Positions 16,800 through 25,811 of a stretch of DNA of 64,000 bases are shown here, piece after piece (within the stretch, counting starts at the first letter, position 1; every line of letters starts with the position of its first letter). The notes beneath the pieces were generated by a model that saw only the letters and a program-made list of their open reading frames with translations, ran no database searches and was not told where the DNA came from. The translations under genes were made by a program, and so were the position numbers. This DNA comes from Streptomyces sp. TSRI0107 (GTDB lineage: Bacteria; Actinomycetota; Actinomycetes; Streptomycetales; Streptomycetaceae), in the NCBI RefSeq assembly GCF_001905845.1, contig NZ_LIVZ01000010.1, forward strand, positions 1-64,000, written 5' to 3'.

Positions 16800-18035
16800 A
16801 TGCAGCACCGCGTCATCGTTCTCGGAGCCGGATACACCGGAGCCAGTGTCGCCGGGCGCCTGGCCAGGCGGCTGCGTCGTGAGGACGTCGCCATCACCCT
16901 CGTCAACGCCGAGCCGGACTTCGTCGAGCGGGTCCGGATGCACCAGCTCGCCGCCGGCCAGGACCTCAGGCCGCGCCCCTTCAGCGAACTGCTCGCCGGC
17001 ACCGGCGTCGAACTGAAGCTCGCGAAGGTCACCGGTGTCGACGCCGACCACGACACGGTCACCGTCACCGACGCGGACGGCACCGAAGAGCTGATGGAGT
17101 ACGACACCCTCGTCTACGCCCTCGGCAGCGGCTGGAACGACCAGGGCGTCCCCGGCACCGCCGAGCACGCCCACGAGATCGCGAGCCGTCCCGGAGCCCT
17201 CCGGCTGCGGGAACGCCTGGCCGGCCTGGACGCCGGACAGCCCGTGGTCGTGGTCGGCGGCGGCCTCACCGGCATCGAGGCCGCGACCGAGATCGCCGAG
17301 TCCCGCCCGGACCTCGACGTCGCCCTCGTGGCCCGCGACGGCCTCGGCGCCTGGCTGTCGCCCAAGGGCCGCGGCCACCTGCGGAAGGTCTTCGGCAAGC
17401 TCGGCATCACCGCGCACGAGCACACCGCCGTCGCCGCCGTCGGCGCCGACCGCGTCACCACCGCCGACGGCACGTCCCTGCCCGCCGCGGTCACCGTGTG
17501 GACCACCGGCTTCGCCGTCCACCCGATCGCCCGCGCCACCACCCTGGAGGTCACCGGAACCGGCCAGATCGTGGTCGACGGGACCATGCGCTCCGTCTCC
17601 CACCCGAACGTCTACGCCGTCGGCGACGCGGCCATGGCGATGGGCCCCGGCGACAAGCCGCTGCGCATGTCCTGCGCCACCGGCACCCCCATGGCCTGGC
17701 AGGCCGCCGACGCCATCGCGGCCCGCCTGACCGGCGGAAAGCTGCCGAACGTGCCGCTGCGCTACTTCAACCAGTGCATCTCGCTGGGCCGCAAGGAAGG
17801 CCTCATCCAGTACGTCACCGCCGACGACCGTTCGGTCGACGTGGCCCTCACCGGCCGCCTCGCCGCCCTCTACAAGGAAGTGATCTGCAGGGGCGCGGCC
17901 TGGGCCGTCGCCCACCCGGCCTTCGGAGTGCTGGGCCGCCGCCGCCCCGTGGTGACGGATCCGGCCCGGACGGGTTCGCCGGTCGGGGCGAGGTCCGAGG
18001 TGAGGCCCGAGGCGACCGCCGAGGCGACGCTCTGA
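16800..18035 (+). CDS. NDH-2-like FAD/NAD(P)-dependent oxidoreductase
   Basis: A 411-residue pyridine-nucleotide-disulfide-fold flavoprotein. The FAD-binding GxGxxG is VIVLGAGYTGASVA at residues 4-17. The NAD(P)-binding GGGLTGIEAATEIAE lies near residue 155, and the second FAD motif VYAVGDAAMAMG near 274. There is no CxxxxC disulfide motif, so it resembles type II NADH dehydrogenase rather than a disulfide reductase. A hydrophobic membrane anchor is not obvious. ECF41 sigma factors typically drive an adjacent oxidoreductase-type gene, and this is the best candidate target of the sigma factor 133 bp upstream. The last 25 residues are low-complexity Arg/Glu/Thr. Confidence 0.85.
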   Translation: MQHRVIVLGAGYTGASVAGRLARRLRREDVAITLVNAEPDFVERVRMHQLAAGQDLRPRPFSELLAGTGVELKLAKVTGVDADHDTVTVTDADGTEELMEYDTLVYALGSGWNDQGVPGTAEHAHEIASRPGALRLRERLAGLDAGQPVVVVGGGLTGIEAATEIAESRPDLDVALVARDGLGAWLSPKGRGHLRKVFGKLGITAHEHTAVAAVGADRVTTADGTSLPAAVTVWTTGFAVHPIARATTLEVTGTGQIVVDGTMRSVSHPNVYAVGDAAMAMGPGDKPLRMSCATGTPMAWQAADAIAARLTGGKLPNVPLRYFNQCISLGRKEGLIQYVTADDRSVDVALTGRLAALYKEVICRGAAWAVAHPAFGVLGRRRPVVTDPARTGSPVGARSEVRPEATAEATL

Positions 18036-18052
18036 CGTGCACGGCCCGGAAA

Positions 18053-18895
18053 TCAGGGCTGGATGGTGCCGCGGCCCGAGGCCTGGCAGGGCGGCTGCTC
18101 CGATTCCCGCAGGGTGAACGCGGCCTCCGTCACGCGGCACAGCGCCTGCACCGCGTGGCGGAGCGAGCGCCAGGAGGCCAGGCCGAGGAGGACGCCGGCC
18201 GGGGCGGCGGGCCACCACCAGGCGCCGAGCACGGTGAACGCGAGGCTCCAGGCCAGCGCCTCGCAGGCGGCGTCGTAGGCGTCGCGGGCCTCGGACAGCG
18301 CGGCGCGGGGCGGGTCCTGGGCGCCGAGCAGGAGCGCGGTCCAGCCGGTCACGACGTCGCCGCCGGTGTCCTGAGCGACGTTCGCCTCGGTGCGGCGGAA
18401 CCGGTCCCCCGACCAGGTCGGCGACCCGGGCGGTCCGGCGGCCCGGGCGCGGGCCGCCCGCGCGTCGAGCCGGTCGGCGCGCAGCGCGCGGCCCGCGGCG
18501 CGCGCCCGCACGGACTCCCTGGCCAGGGTGTCCGGTTCGACCCAGCGGCGTACCCGCCACGCCGTCACCCGCCGGCCCACCGGCATCAGCCACCACGGCC
18601 AGGCCCCGGACGCCAGCGCCCCGATCGCGGCGCCGGCGTAGGGCACCGCGAACGCGGCCGCCACCACCGGCACCGCGAAGAGCACGATCGAGGCGACGGC
18701 GTCCGCGGAGAGGCCGCCGCCCATCTGCAGCGCGTCGGCGATCCGTTCGCGGGCGAGCGCGATGTCGTCCCAGTGGGCGTGGCCCAGCTCCCCGCCGCCG
18801 ACGACCGCGACCACGACGAACAGGGCGGCGGGCAGCAGCCGCCGCAGGAACCAGCGGTCCGGTATGCGTTTCTGCAGTTCGACGAGGAGTCCCAT
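18053..18895 (-). CDS. Membrane protein of a CHAT-associated locus
   Basis: A 280-residue protein. The N-terminal half has two helix pairs (residues about 16-33, and 62-95 from ADAVASIVLFAVPVVAAAFAVPYAGAAIGAL). The C-terminal half carries TWSGDRFRRTEANVAQ, a region ending in TGWTALLLG, and two more helices. From memory, a GDR..xxE..V block followed by a WP-rich helix pair recurs in actinobacterial membrane proteins beside CHAT/caspase-like conflict genes; I cannot verify this here. ATG 18895 is chosen because it lies 5 bp after the upstream gene's stop. It forms a two-gene operon with the small zinc-ribbon-like protein, divergent from the CHAT giant gene. Confidence 0.65.
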   Translation of the reverse strand: MGLLVELQKRIPDRWFLRRLLPAALFVVVAVVGGGELGHAHWDDIALARERIADALQMGGGLSADAVASIVLFAVPVVAAAFAVPYAGAAIGALASGAWPWWLMPVGRRVTAWRVRRWVEPDTLARESVRARAAGRALRADRLDARAARARAAGPPGSPTWSGDRFRRTEANVAQDTGGDVVTGWTALLLGAQDPPRAALSEARDAYDAACEALAWSLAFTVLGAWWWPAAPAGVLLGLASWRSLRHAVQALCRVTEAAFTLRESEQPPCQASGRGTIQP

Positions 18896-18900
18896 CGCCG

Positions 18901-19287
18901 TCAGCCGTCCACCAGGCGCATCGGGCCCCCGCCCAGCGCACAGGACGGCGCCGGGGTGGAGGCGCCGTCCCGCAGTTCGACGCGGGCGCAGCGGCTCGTG
19001 GGGCAGACCCAGCCCGACGACCGGGGGGTGGGGGCGCCGGGCCAGTCGCCCACGCCCATGGTGGCGGGCAGCCCGAGCCCGTTCGGGATCCCGGCCGACT
19101 CGACCGCGTCGTGCAGGGCGCGTACGGCGTCCCGCCACTCGGTGCCGGCCGGGTCGGCGTCCCGTACGACGGGGAAGGCCGACTCCCAGACGGCGGGGGC
19201 GATCAACGGGCGCAGCTCCCCGGCGTTGCGGCACAGGTATTCCACGGCGTCCTCGTACACCCTGCGCGCCTTCGCCCCGTCCGCCAC
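18901..19287 (-). CDS. Small protein with a C-terminal Cys-rich (zinc-ribbon-like) tail
   Basis: A 128-residue protein. A helical N-terminal part (YEDAVEYLCRNAGELRPLIAPAVWESA) precedes a Pro/Gly-rich end with WVCPTSRCARVEL, then SCALGGGPMRLV. The Cys spacing (CPTSRC plus a later Cys) suggests a partial metal-binding ribbon. The GTG start has a good GGGAGG ribosome site. It is the first gene of the minus-strand pair, and its start is only 65 bp from that of the divergent CHAT protease, so the two sides probably share one regulatory region. I do not recognise a named family. A regulatory or adaptor role for the CHAT protein is inferred from position only. Confidence 0.6.
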   Translation of the reverse strand: MADGAKARRVYEDAVEYLCRNAGELRPLIAPAVWESAFPVVRDADPAGTEWRDAVRALHDAVESAGIPNGLGLPATMGVGDWPGAPTPRSSGWVCPTSRCARVELRDGASTPAPSCALGGGPMRLVDG

Positions 19288-19321
19288 GACGGCCTCCCGG
19301 AAGTCCTGAGAACCACTGCTC

Positions 19322-19345
19322 TCTGACAGTCAGTCAGACTAATGT
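19322..19345. promoter_or_regulatory. Palindrome and -10-like box in the divergent CHAT promoter
   Basis: TCTGAC (19322-19327) and GTCAGA (19333-19338) are perfect inverted arms around AGTCA. TAATGT at 19340-19345 looks like a -10 box 7 bp before ATG 19353, and no Shine-Dalgarno precedes that ATG. A leaderless CHAT transcript is therefore likely, with the palindrome as an operator covering the promoter. Confidence 0.45.
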
Positions 19346-19352
19346 AAGAACG

Positions 19353-22300
19353 ATGTCCGAGCTTCGGGAACGAGTGGTCGCACGCATCCTCACGGCTCAG
19401 AACGCCCGCGATCCCGCGGTCCTGCGCGATCAGGAGGCGGTGGCCGACGCGCTGGCCCTGCTGCGGCAGATCGCGCCGTCGCCCGACGAGCTGATCGACC
19501 TCGACCCGCTCGCCGCCGTCTTCTTCACCTTCTGGTTCCGTCACCTGGGCGCCGAGGACCCCGACGCGGCACGGAACCTCACCGTCGTGTTCGGCACCTT
19601 CGGCTTCCTGTGCCCGCGGGTCCCCGACCCGACCGGGCTGCCCGAGGACCTGAGGGAGGGCTTCGATCCCGCCGACCCTTCCCATGACGCGCGGTTCGCC
19701 CACCTGATGAGCTCGGTGTTCGCCGAGGCCGTGGCCGAAGGGCCGGAGCGGGAGCGGGACGCCGCGCTGGAGTCGGCGCTCGCCTGGTCGGACACGGCAC
19801 TCGAGTACGTACGTCCCGAGGACGACGCGGGTTTCGTGGAGCTGGCCGTCCACGCCCACGACCTCCACCTGACCCGCTTCCAGCGGGCGGCGGACCCCGA
19901 CGGGCTGGCCGCCGCGGCCCGCTACGGGCGGGCGGTGTGCACGCGCCTCGCCACCGCCGGACCGGACCTGTTCGAACCCGGCGTGGCGCGGGACGTCGCC
20001 GCGGCGACCCTGCGCACGGTGGTCGACGCGGCACGGCTGCTCGGCGCGCCCCCGCTCGCCCTCGTCGAAGAGGTGGCCGGGGCCGCGCCGGACGGCGCCC
20101 TCACCCCCGAGACCGCCGAAGGCCTGCGCTTCCTGCGCCTGCTGGCCGCCCAGCCCCTCACCTGGCCCGGCGAACGCGACCTGCACGTCGGCGCGGCCAT
20201 CGCCGACGCGGGCATCGCCGAGCACGACGCGGGCCGTATCGCCTGCGCGGTACGACGGCTGCGCGCGGCCCTCGACGGCACCCCCGCCGCCCACCCCGCG
20301 CACCGCGCGGTCACCACCGCCCTCGGCCGGGCGCTCGCGGCGTTCGCGATGGAGCGGGACGACGAGGAGGCCGCTGTCGAAGCGGCCGGACTGCTTTCGT
20401 CATCCGGTGCGCTGAGCGACGAGCAGCGGGAAATGTTCGCCACCTACCGGGAGTTGCAGGAGCTGAGCCGCAGCGAGGGCCCGGGCGACCTGGACCGCGT
20501 ACGGTCGTTGATCGGGCGCCTGGTCGGGCAGTACCGGGAGCACACCGCGCGCGAGGGCGACGGCGAGGGCGGCCCGGCCGCCGTCGACATCGACATCGAG
20601 ACCGCCGACCTGGCCGCCGGGTTCGAGCCCGACGACACCGCCGACGAGCGCATCGCCCGCTACCGCACCGCTCTCGCCGCCGTCCCCGCCGACCGCCCGA
20701 ACCGCCGCGCCTACGTCGCCGTACTGGCCGCGCTCACCGGAATGCGGGCGAAGGCGCTGCGCGGCGGCGCGCCCGCGCGGGCCGACCTGCTGGCGGCGGA
20801 GTGCCGGGAGCTGACCGGGGAGGCGACGGACGGCGCACCGGACGGTTTCCTCGCCGCCGACCTGCTGCGGCGCGGCATGTACGAGGCCGCGCTGCCCGTC
20901 GCCGTCATGGCGGTCGGCGCGGCGGGCCCGGACGGCACCGGCGATCCGGACGACGAGACCCGCGCGGCGGTCGAGCGGCTGCTCCGCGCGGCCGAGGTCC
21001 GCCTCGACGAAGACACCCTCGACGACGACATCGAGATCATCCGGGAACTCCTCGACGGCCTGGGCGAGAAGGACGCGACCATGCGCCCCTACCTCGCCGC
21101 CGCGCTCGCCAACGCCCTGTCCGCCCGCGCCGCCGTCCGCCCCGACATCGCCACGCTCGAAGAGATCGTCGAGCTGATGCGCTACGCCCGCGCCAACGCC
21201 TCCGACCTGCCGCCCGGTTCGGACCGGACGCTCGCGGACGCGCTCACCGTCCTGTCGATGCGCGGCTTCGACGCGGAGGGCGCGCGTGAGGCGGCGTACC
21301 TGCTCGCCTCGGCGTCCGGCGCCCCGCTCCTGCCGGCCGTGGAGGGGGAGCCCGGACCGGACGACCCGGCGGTGTCCCAGACCGACCTGGAACTCATGGC
21401 GGCCCGCACCGAGTTGCACAACGCCCTCCAGAACTACCTCTTCGGCCATGAACCGGCCCAGCTGGAGAAGGCCCGGCAGATCGCCCACCGGATGCGGGAC
21501 GTCATCCGCGCCGCGCCCGCGGGAGACGAGACGCCCTGGTACGACCTGATGGGGGACGCCTACGCCGACCTGGTGGAGACCGTGGGACCGGGCGGCGGCC
21601 CGCGCATGGACCTGACCGACGCCCTGGTCGACCAGTGCCGGGCGACCTACGCCAGGTGCCGGCCCGGGCACCCGATGCGGCCGATGATCGCGATGACCCT
21701 CGGCCGGGCGCTCGCGCAGCGCGCCTTCGCACTGCGCGCGTCCGAACCGCGGCGGGCCGAGGCCCTGGTGGCCGAGGCGGAGGAGCTGACAGGCGTCCTC
21801 ACGGAGGAGACGCCGCCGGGCTCTCCGGTCGACGTGGGCGCCACCATGCGGACGTTCCTCGAACTGATCGGCCGGGGCCGGCTCCCGGAGGCGATCACCG
21901 CACCCCGCCCGCCGGACGCGCCCGGCACCGAGGAGGACGGCACCCGCGCGGACGACGCCTCGCAGGACCTGCTCTCCGCGCTCCTCGGCCCTCTCAAGGC
22001 CCGCCTCGACGGCATGGCGTCCCCAAAGGCGTGGCGCGACCCCGGGATCCCGGTGTGGATGCGGGCCCACGGCGAGATCGGCGCCGCGGCCGGTGCGCTG
22101 GGCGGGGAACGACCCCGTGTCGGCCTGGCCCTGGACCATCTCGAAGCGGGCGTGGAGGCCATGGCCGGTCTCACCGACCGGGGCAGCGACCAGGCCTCCG
22201 CCGAGCACGGTCTGTCGACGTTCGAGGGGGACATCCGGTCGATCACCGAGCTGGTCCTGTGCACGCTCCAGGGCCGCGAGTACGCCGCCCGGCTCCCCGC

Positions 22301-23777
22301 GTACCTGGAGACCGTGGAGGAGGCGCTGCGGGAGGCGGAGGCGGGCCGGGTTCCGCCCGCACCGCCGGGCGCCTTGGACGTCACGTTCGCAGGCCCGGAC
22401 GTCGACCGCGCCCTGGAGCTGCTGGAACGCGGCCGCGGACTGCTGCTCGCCCGGCGGATCGAGGCCCGCGCCGACATCGGCGACCTGCGCTCGGCGCACC
22501 CCGGACTCGCCGACGAGTTCGAGCGGCTCACCGAGGAACTGGACGCGCGGCCCGGCACGGCCGGCGCCGGAAGCGCCGAGTGGGCCCGGCTGGCGGGCCT
22601 GCGCGCCTCCCGCGACCTCGACGCCCTCATCGAGCACATCCGGACGCTGCCCGGCTTCGAAGGCTTCTTACGGCCCCTCGTCGCCGACCGGTTGAGGGAG
22701 CTCGCGGCCGACGGGCCCGTGATCGTCCTCAACCACGGCGGCAACCGCTACTGCCACGCCCTCGTCGTGACCGACCGGGCGATCACCGCCCTGCCCCTCG
22801 AAGCCGAGGCCGACGAGATCGCCGAGACGGCACGGCGGCTGCGGGACGCGGTCGACGCCATCAACGCGCAGGGCACGGCGCGGCCGTCCCCGCTCCAGCT
22901 CGTCGCCGCCGGGAACACGGTCCGGGAGACGCTGGCGTGGACCTGGCACAAGATCGTGCGGCCGGTCCTGGAACTGGTCGGCTCCGCGGCCCCCGTCGCC
23001 CGCGACGCGGAGTGGCCCCGCGTCTGGTGGGTCCCGACCGGCTCCTTCAGCGCCCTGCCCCTGCACGCCGCCCAGTGCACGGCACCCGACTGCCCGCTCG
23101 AAGGGTGCGGCGCCGCACTCGACGCGGTGGTGTCGTCGTACGTGCCCGGCCTGCAGACCCTGGCCTACGCCCGTGCCCGCGCCCGTGACCGCGACACGGC
23201 CGACCACGGCAGTGCCCTCCTGGTCGCCGCCCCGGAGGACGACCTCCCCGGGGTCGCGGCGGCCACCGAGCACGCCGCCGCCCTCCTCGGCGCACCGCGG
23301 CCGCTGATCGGCGCGGCGGCGACCCGGGAGGCCGTGCTCACCGCGCTCCACGACACCTCATGGGCCCACTTCGGCTGCCACGCCGCCACCGACCCGACGG
23401 AACCCTCCGGCGCCCTCCTGCACCTCCCCGGCGGCGAGTCCGTCACCGTCCTGGAGATCTGCCGGGCCCGCCCGCGCTCGGCCCGGCTGGCCTTCCTGGC
23501 GGCCTGCGGCACCGCCCGGACCCCCGAGCGCCTGACCGACGAGGCCATCCACATCACCAGTTCCTTCCTCCTGGCGGGTTTCCCCGCAGCGGTCGGCACC
23601 CTGTGGAAGATCGACAGCACCCACGCCGACCACGTGACCCGCGCCTTCTACCGGCACACGACGGGCCCCGCCCCGCTGACCCCCGCCCACGCCCTGCACA
23701 CCACCCTCCGACAGCTCCGCCGCCGGATCCCGGACCGCCCGCACATCTGGGCGGCGTACGTGCACGCGGGGGCCTAG
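19353..23777 (+). CDS. Giant TPR-CHAT caspase-like protease
   Basis: A 1474-residue protein. About 1100 residues of helical, TPR-type solenoid (Ala/Asp/Arg-rich helices throughout) precede a C-terminal CHAT domain of the caspase/separase clan. The catalytic dyad is visible: His1343 in HFGCHA and Cys1385 in FLAACGTA, followed by SSFLLAGFPAAVGTLWKID, a typical CHAT core. The dyad is intact, so proteolysis is expected. There is no signal peptide. CHAT proteins in bacteria act in immunity or regulated cell death, usually switched on by a sensor partner. The large repeat region may be the sensor here. The divergent membrane protein and Cys-rich small protein, and the ligand-binding protein converging from 24930, are candidate partners (inference). 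Confidence 0.88.
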   Translation: MSELRERVVARILTAQNARDPAVLRDQEAVADALALLRQIAPSPDELIDLDPLAAVFFTFWFRHLGAEDPDAARNLTVVFGTFGFLCPRVPDPTGLPEDLREGFDPADPSHDARFAHLMSSVFAEAVAEGPERERDAALESALAWSDTALEYVRPEDDAGFVELAVHAHDLHLTRFQRAADPDGLAAAARYGRAVCTRLATAGPDLFEPGVARDVAAATLRTVVDAARLLGAPPLALVEEVAGAAPDGALTPETAEGLRFLRLLAAQPLTWPGERDLHVGAAIADAGIAEHDAGRIACAVRRLRAALDGTPAAHPAHRAVTTALGRALAAFAMERDDEEAAVEAAGLLSSSGALSDEQREMFATYRELQELSRSEGPGDLDRVRSLIGRLVGQYREHTAREGDGEGGPAAVDIDIETADLAAGFEPDDTADERIARYRTALAAVPADRPNRRAYVAVLAALTGMRAKALRGGAPARADLLAAECRELTGEATDGAPDGFLAADLLRRGMYEAALPVAVMAVGAAGPDGTGDPDDETRAAVERLLRAAEVRLDEDTLDDDIEIIRELLDGLGEKDATMRPYLAAALANALSARAAVRPDIATLEEIVELMRYARANASDLPPGSDRTLADALTVLSMRGFDAEGAREAAYLLASASGAPLLPAVEGEPGPDDPAVSQTDLELMAARTELHNALQNYLFGHEPAQLEKARQIAHRMRDVIRAAPAGDETPWYDLMGDAYADLVETVGPGGGPRMDLTDALVDQCRATYARCRPGHPMRPMIAMTLGRALAQRAFALRASEPRRAEALVAEAEELTGVLTEETPPGSPVDVGATMRTFLELIGRGRLPEAITAPRPPDAPGTEEDGTRADDASQDLLSALLGPLKARLDGMASPKAWRDPGIPVWMRAHGEIGAAAGALGGERPRVGLALDHLEAGVEAMAGLTDRGSDQASAEHGLSTFEGDIRSITELVLCTLQGREYAARLPAYLETVEEALREAEAGRVPPAPPGALDVTFAGPDVDRALELLERGRGLLLARRIEARADIGDLRSAHPGLADEFERLTEELDARPGTAGAGSAEWARLAGLRASRDLDALIEHIRTLPGFEGFLRPLVADRLRELAADGPVIVLNHGGNRYCHALVVTDRAITALPLEAEADEIAETARRLRDAVDAINAQGTARPSPLQLVAAGNTVRETLAWTWHKIVRPVLELVGSAAPVARDAEWPRVWWVPTGSFSALPLHAAQCTAPDCPLEGCGAALDAVVSSYVPGLQTLAYARARARDRDTADHGSALLVAAPEDDLPGVAAATEHAAALLGAPRPLIGAAATREAVLTALHDTSWAHFGCHAATDPTEPSGALLHLPGGESVTVLEICRARPRSARLAFLAACGTARTPERLTDEAIHITSSFLLAGFPAAVGTLWKIDSTHADHVTRAFYRHTTGPAPLTPAHALHTTLRQLRRRIPDRPHIWAAYVHAGA

Positions 23778-23817
23778 CGGGGGGGCGGTGTGCCGGTCCG
23801 CGGCCGTGGGGCGCGGG

Positions 23818-24930
23818 TCAGCCGGCGTGCAGGACCCGGAAGCGGTCGGGACGTGCCGGGTCCCGGTCCACGACCTGGGCCGGTGGCCAGGCCCACTGCC
23901 AGACGCTGATGCCGGGCGTGCGGGAGAACCGGATCTTCCCGCGGGTGCCCTCGACGGCGACGCGCGGCCAGGATGCGGCGATGCGCGCACGGTCCGGGCC
24001 GTGGGCACGCAGCACGTCGGCGAGGACGGTGACCGTGTCGTAGCCCTCGAACGCGACGAAGGAGGGCGCTTCCGCCAGCCGTTCACGCAGGGCCGCCCCG
24101 ACGCGCGTGCCGAGCGGGCCGAACTGCTCGGGCAGGTAGCGCAGGAAGGGGACCCCGGCGCCGTCGTCGCCCAGCAGGGCCGCCCATTCGGAGAACTCCG
24201 GCTGCCCGGCGGGAGCACCCAGCAGGACGTCGGCGAGGCGCTGGTCGCGGCGGACGGCCCTGACGATCGGCACGGCCGGCTCCGGGAAGCCGACCAGCAG
24301 CAGGAGGGCTGTCGCGCGGTTGTCGGCGAGCGCATCGCACAGGGCCGCGGGGGTGAGGGTGCTCGCGTCGAGTTCGACGACGGTGCCGCCGCGCGGAGCG
24401 AGGTGTTCGCGGAGGATGCGGGTTCCTGACGCCCAGTAGACGCTCGGCTGGGTCGCCACGGCTATGCGGCTGTGGCCGGCGCCGAGGAGGAAGTCCGCGT
24501 AGAGCCGCCAGCCGTGCGACTGCGCCGGGGCGAGGCGCGCGACCCGGTCCGTCGGCTCGTCGGTGAGCGCGTCGAGAACCCCCGACGAGCACAGGAACGG
24601 CAGGCCGAGCGCGTCGGCCCTGGCGGCGGCGGCCCGGGCGACGACGCTGTGGTACTCCCCGGCCAGCGCGGCCACGCCCAGGCGGGCCAGTTCGTCCACG
24701 GCCGCCGCGGCCTTCAGCGGATCGGCGGCGGTGTCCCGCACCACCAGCTCGAGCGGCCGTCCGCCGATCCCGCCGGCGTCGTTGACTTCGCCGACGGCCA
24801 GTTCGAGACCGGCGAGCAGATGCCAGCCCGCCTCGACCCAGCCGGGCGGAGTCAGCGGAACGAGAGCCCCGATCCTGACGGTTGACGCGTCGGCGTGTTC
24901 CGCCGCGAGTCGCGACGATGGCGTGTTCAT
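23818..24930 (-). CDS. Signal-less Leu/Ile/Val-type periplasmic-binding-fold protein
   Basis: A 370-residue type I periplasmic-binding-protein fold (Peripla_BP_6, branched-chain amino acid receptor type). Recognisable parts are RIGALVPLTPPG, GLELAVGEVNDAGGIGGRPLELVVRDT and FVAFEGYDTVTVLADVL. Normal ABC receptors are exported lipoproteins; this one starts at MNTPSSRLAAEHAD with no hydrophobic signal or lipobox, and the further upstream frame also lacks one. No ABC permease or ATPase genes are nearby. It is therefore probably a cytoplasmic ligand sensor. It converges on the CHAT gene with a 40 bp gap. A link to that locus is possible but unproven. Confidence 0.8.
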   Translation of the reverse strand: MNTPSSRLAAEHADASTVRIGALVPLTPPGWVEAGWHLLAGLELAVGEVNDAGGIGGRPLELVVRDTAADPLKAAAAVDELARLGVAALAGEYHSVVARAAAARADALGLPFLCSSGVLDALTDEPTDRVARLAPAQSHGWRLYADFLLGAGHSRIAVATQPSVYWASGTRILREHLAPRGGTVVELDASTLTPAALCDALADNRATALLLLVGFPEPAVPIVRAVRRDQRLADVLLGAPAGQPEFSEWAALLGDDGAGVPFLRYLPEQFGPLGTRVGAALRERLAEAPSFVAFEGYDTVTVLADVLRAHGPDRARIAASWPRVAVEGTRGKIRFSRTPGISVWQWAWPPAQVVDRDPARPDRFRVLHAG

Positions 24931-25079
24931 GTGTCGGCATCCCCCCTGTGTCGACGATCCGGCTGCCGTCAGCCCAAGATCAGCCTTCCAGATCCGCACT
25001 CCGACGACCATGCCGGACCTCTGACCGCCGACCTGTGTCGAAACGGCACAAATCGGACTCCGCGCGAGACGCTGCACCC

Positions 25080-25811
25080 ATGACAGGCACACCTTCCCCC
25101 GACGACCCCCACCGCTTCGACGACCTGACCGCCCTGTTCGTCAACTGCACCCTCAAACCGTCCCCGCAGCTCAGTCACACCCAGGGCCTGATCGACAAGA
25201 GCGCGGAGATCATGATGTCGCGCGGGGTCACCACGTCCGAGATCCGGGCCGTCGACCACGACATCGCGCCCGGCGTCTACCCGGACATGACCGAGCACGG
25301 CTTCGCCACCGACGAGTGGCCCGCGCTGTACGAGCGGGTGATGGCCGCGGACATCCTGGTCATCGCCGGGCCGATCTGGCTGGGCGACAACAGCTCCGTG
25401 ACGAAGAAGGTGATCGAACGCCTCTACGCCTGCTCCAGCCTGCTCAACTCACAGGGGCAGTACGCCTACTACGGCCGCGTCGGCGGATGCCTGATCACCG
25501 GCAACGAGGACGGGGTCAAGCACTGCGCGATGAACGTCCTCTACAGCCTCCAGCACCTCGGCTACACGATCCCGCCGCAGGCGGACGCCGGCTGGATCGG
25601 CGCGGCCGGCCCCGGCCCGTCGTATCTCGACCCGGGCTCGGGCGGTCCGGAGAACGACTTCACCAACCGCAACACGTCCTTCATGACCTGGAACCTGATG
25701 CACGTCGCGGCCCTGCTGAAGCGCGCCGGAGGCATCCCCGCCTACGGCAATCAGCGCTCGGAATGGGACGCGGGCTGCCGTGCCGGCGCGGACAATCCCG
25801 AGCACCGCTGA
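25080..25811 (+). CDS. Flavodoxin-family NAD(P)H-dependent FMN oxidoreductase
   Basis: A 243-residue flavodoxin-like reductase. LTALFVNCTLKPSPQLSHTQ (about 16-35) is the phosphate-binding loop of the NADPH-dependent FMN reductase type. DILVIAGPIWLGDNSSVTKKVIERL (about 92-116) is the flavin-contacting loop and helix. The C-terminal part MTWNLMHVAALLKRAGGIPAYGNQ is typical of WrbA/FMN-reductase relatives. Its stop lies 61 bp inside the 3' end of the convergent DUF72 gene, so the two coding ends truly overlap. Substrate is unknown; quinone or nitro reduction is common in the family. Confidence 0.85.
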   Translation: MTGTPSPDDPHRFDDLTALFVNCTLKPSPQLSHTQGLIDKSAEIMMSRGVTTSEIRAVDHDIAPGVYPDMTEHGFATDEWPALYERVMAADILVIAGPIWLGDNSSVTKKVIERLYACSSLLNSQGQYAYYGRVGGCLITGNEDGVKHCAMNVLYSLQHLGYTIPPQADAGWIGAAGPGPSYLDPGSGGPENDFTNRNTSFMTWNLMHVAALLKRAGGIPAYGNQRSEWDAGCRAGADNPEHR

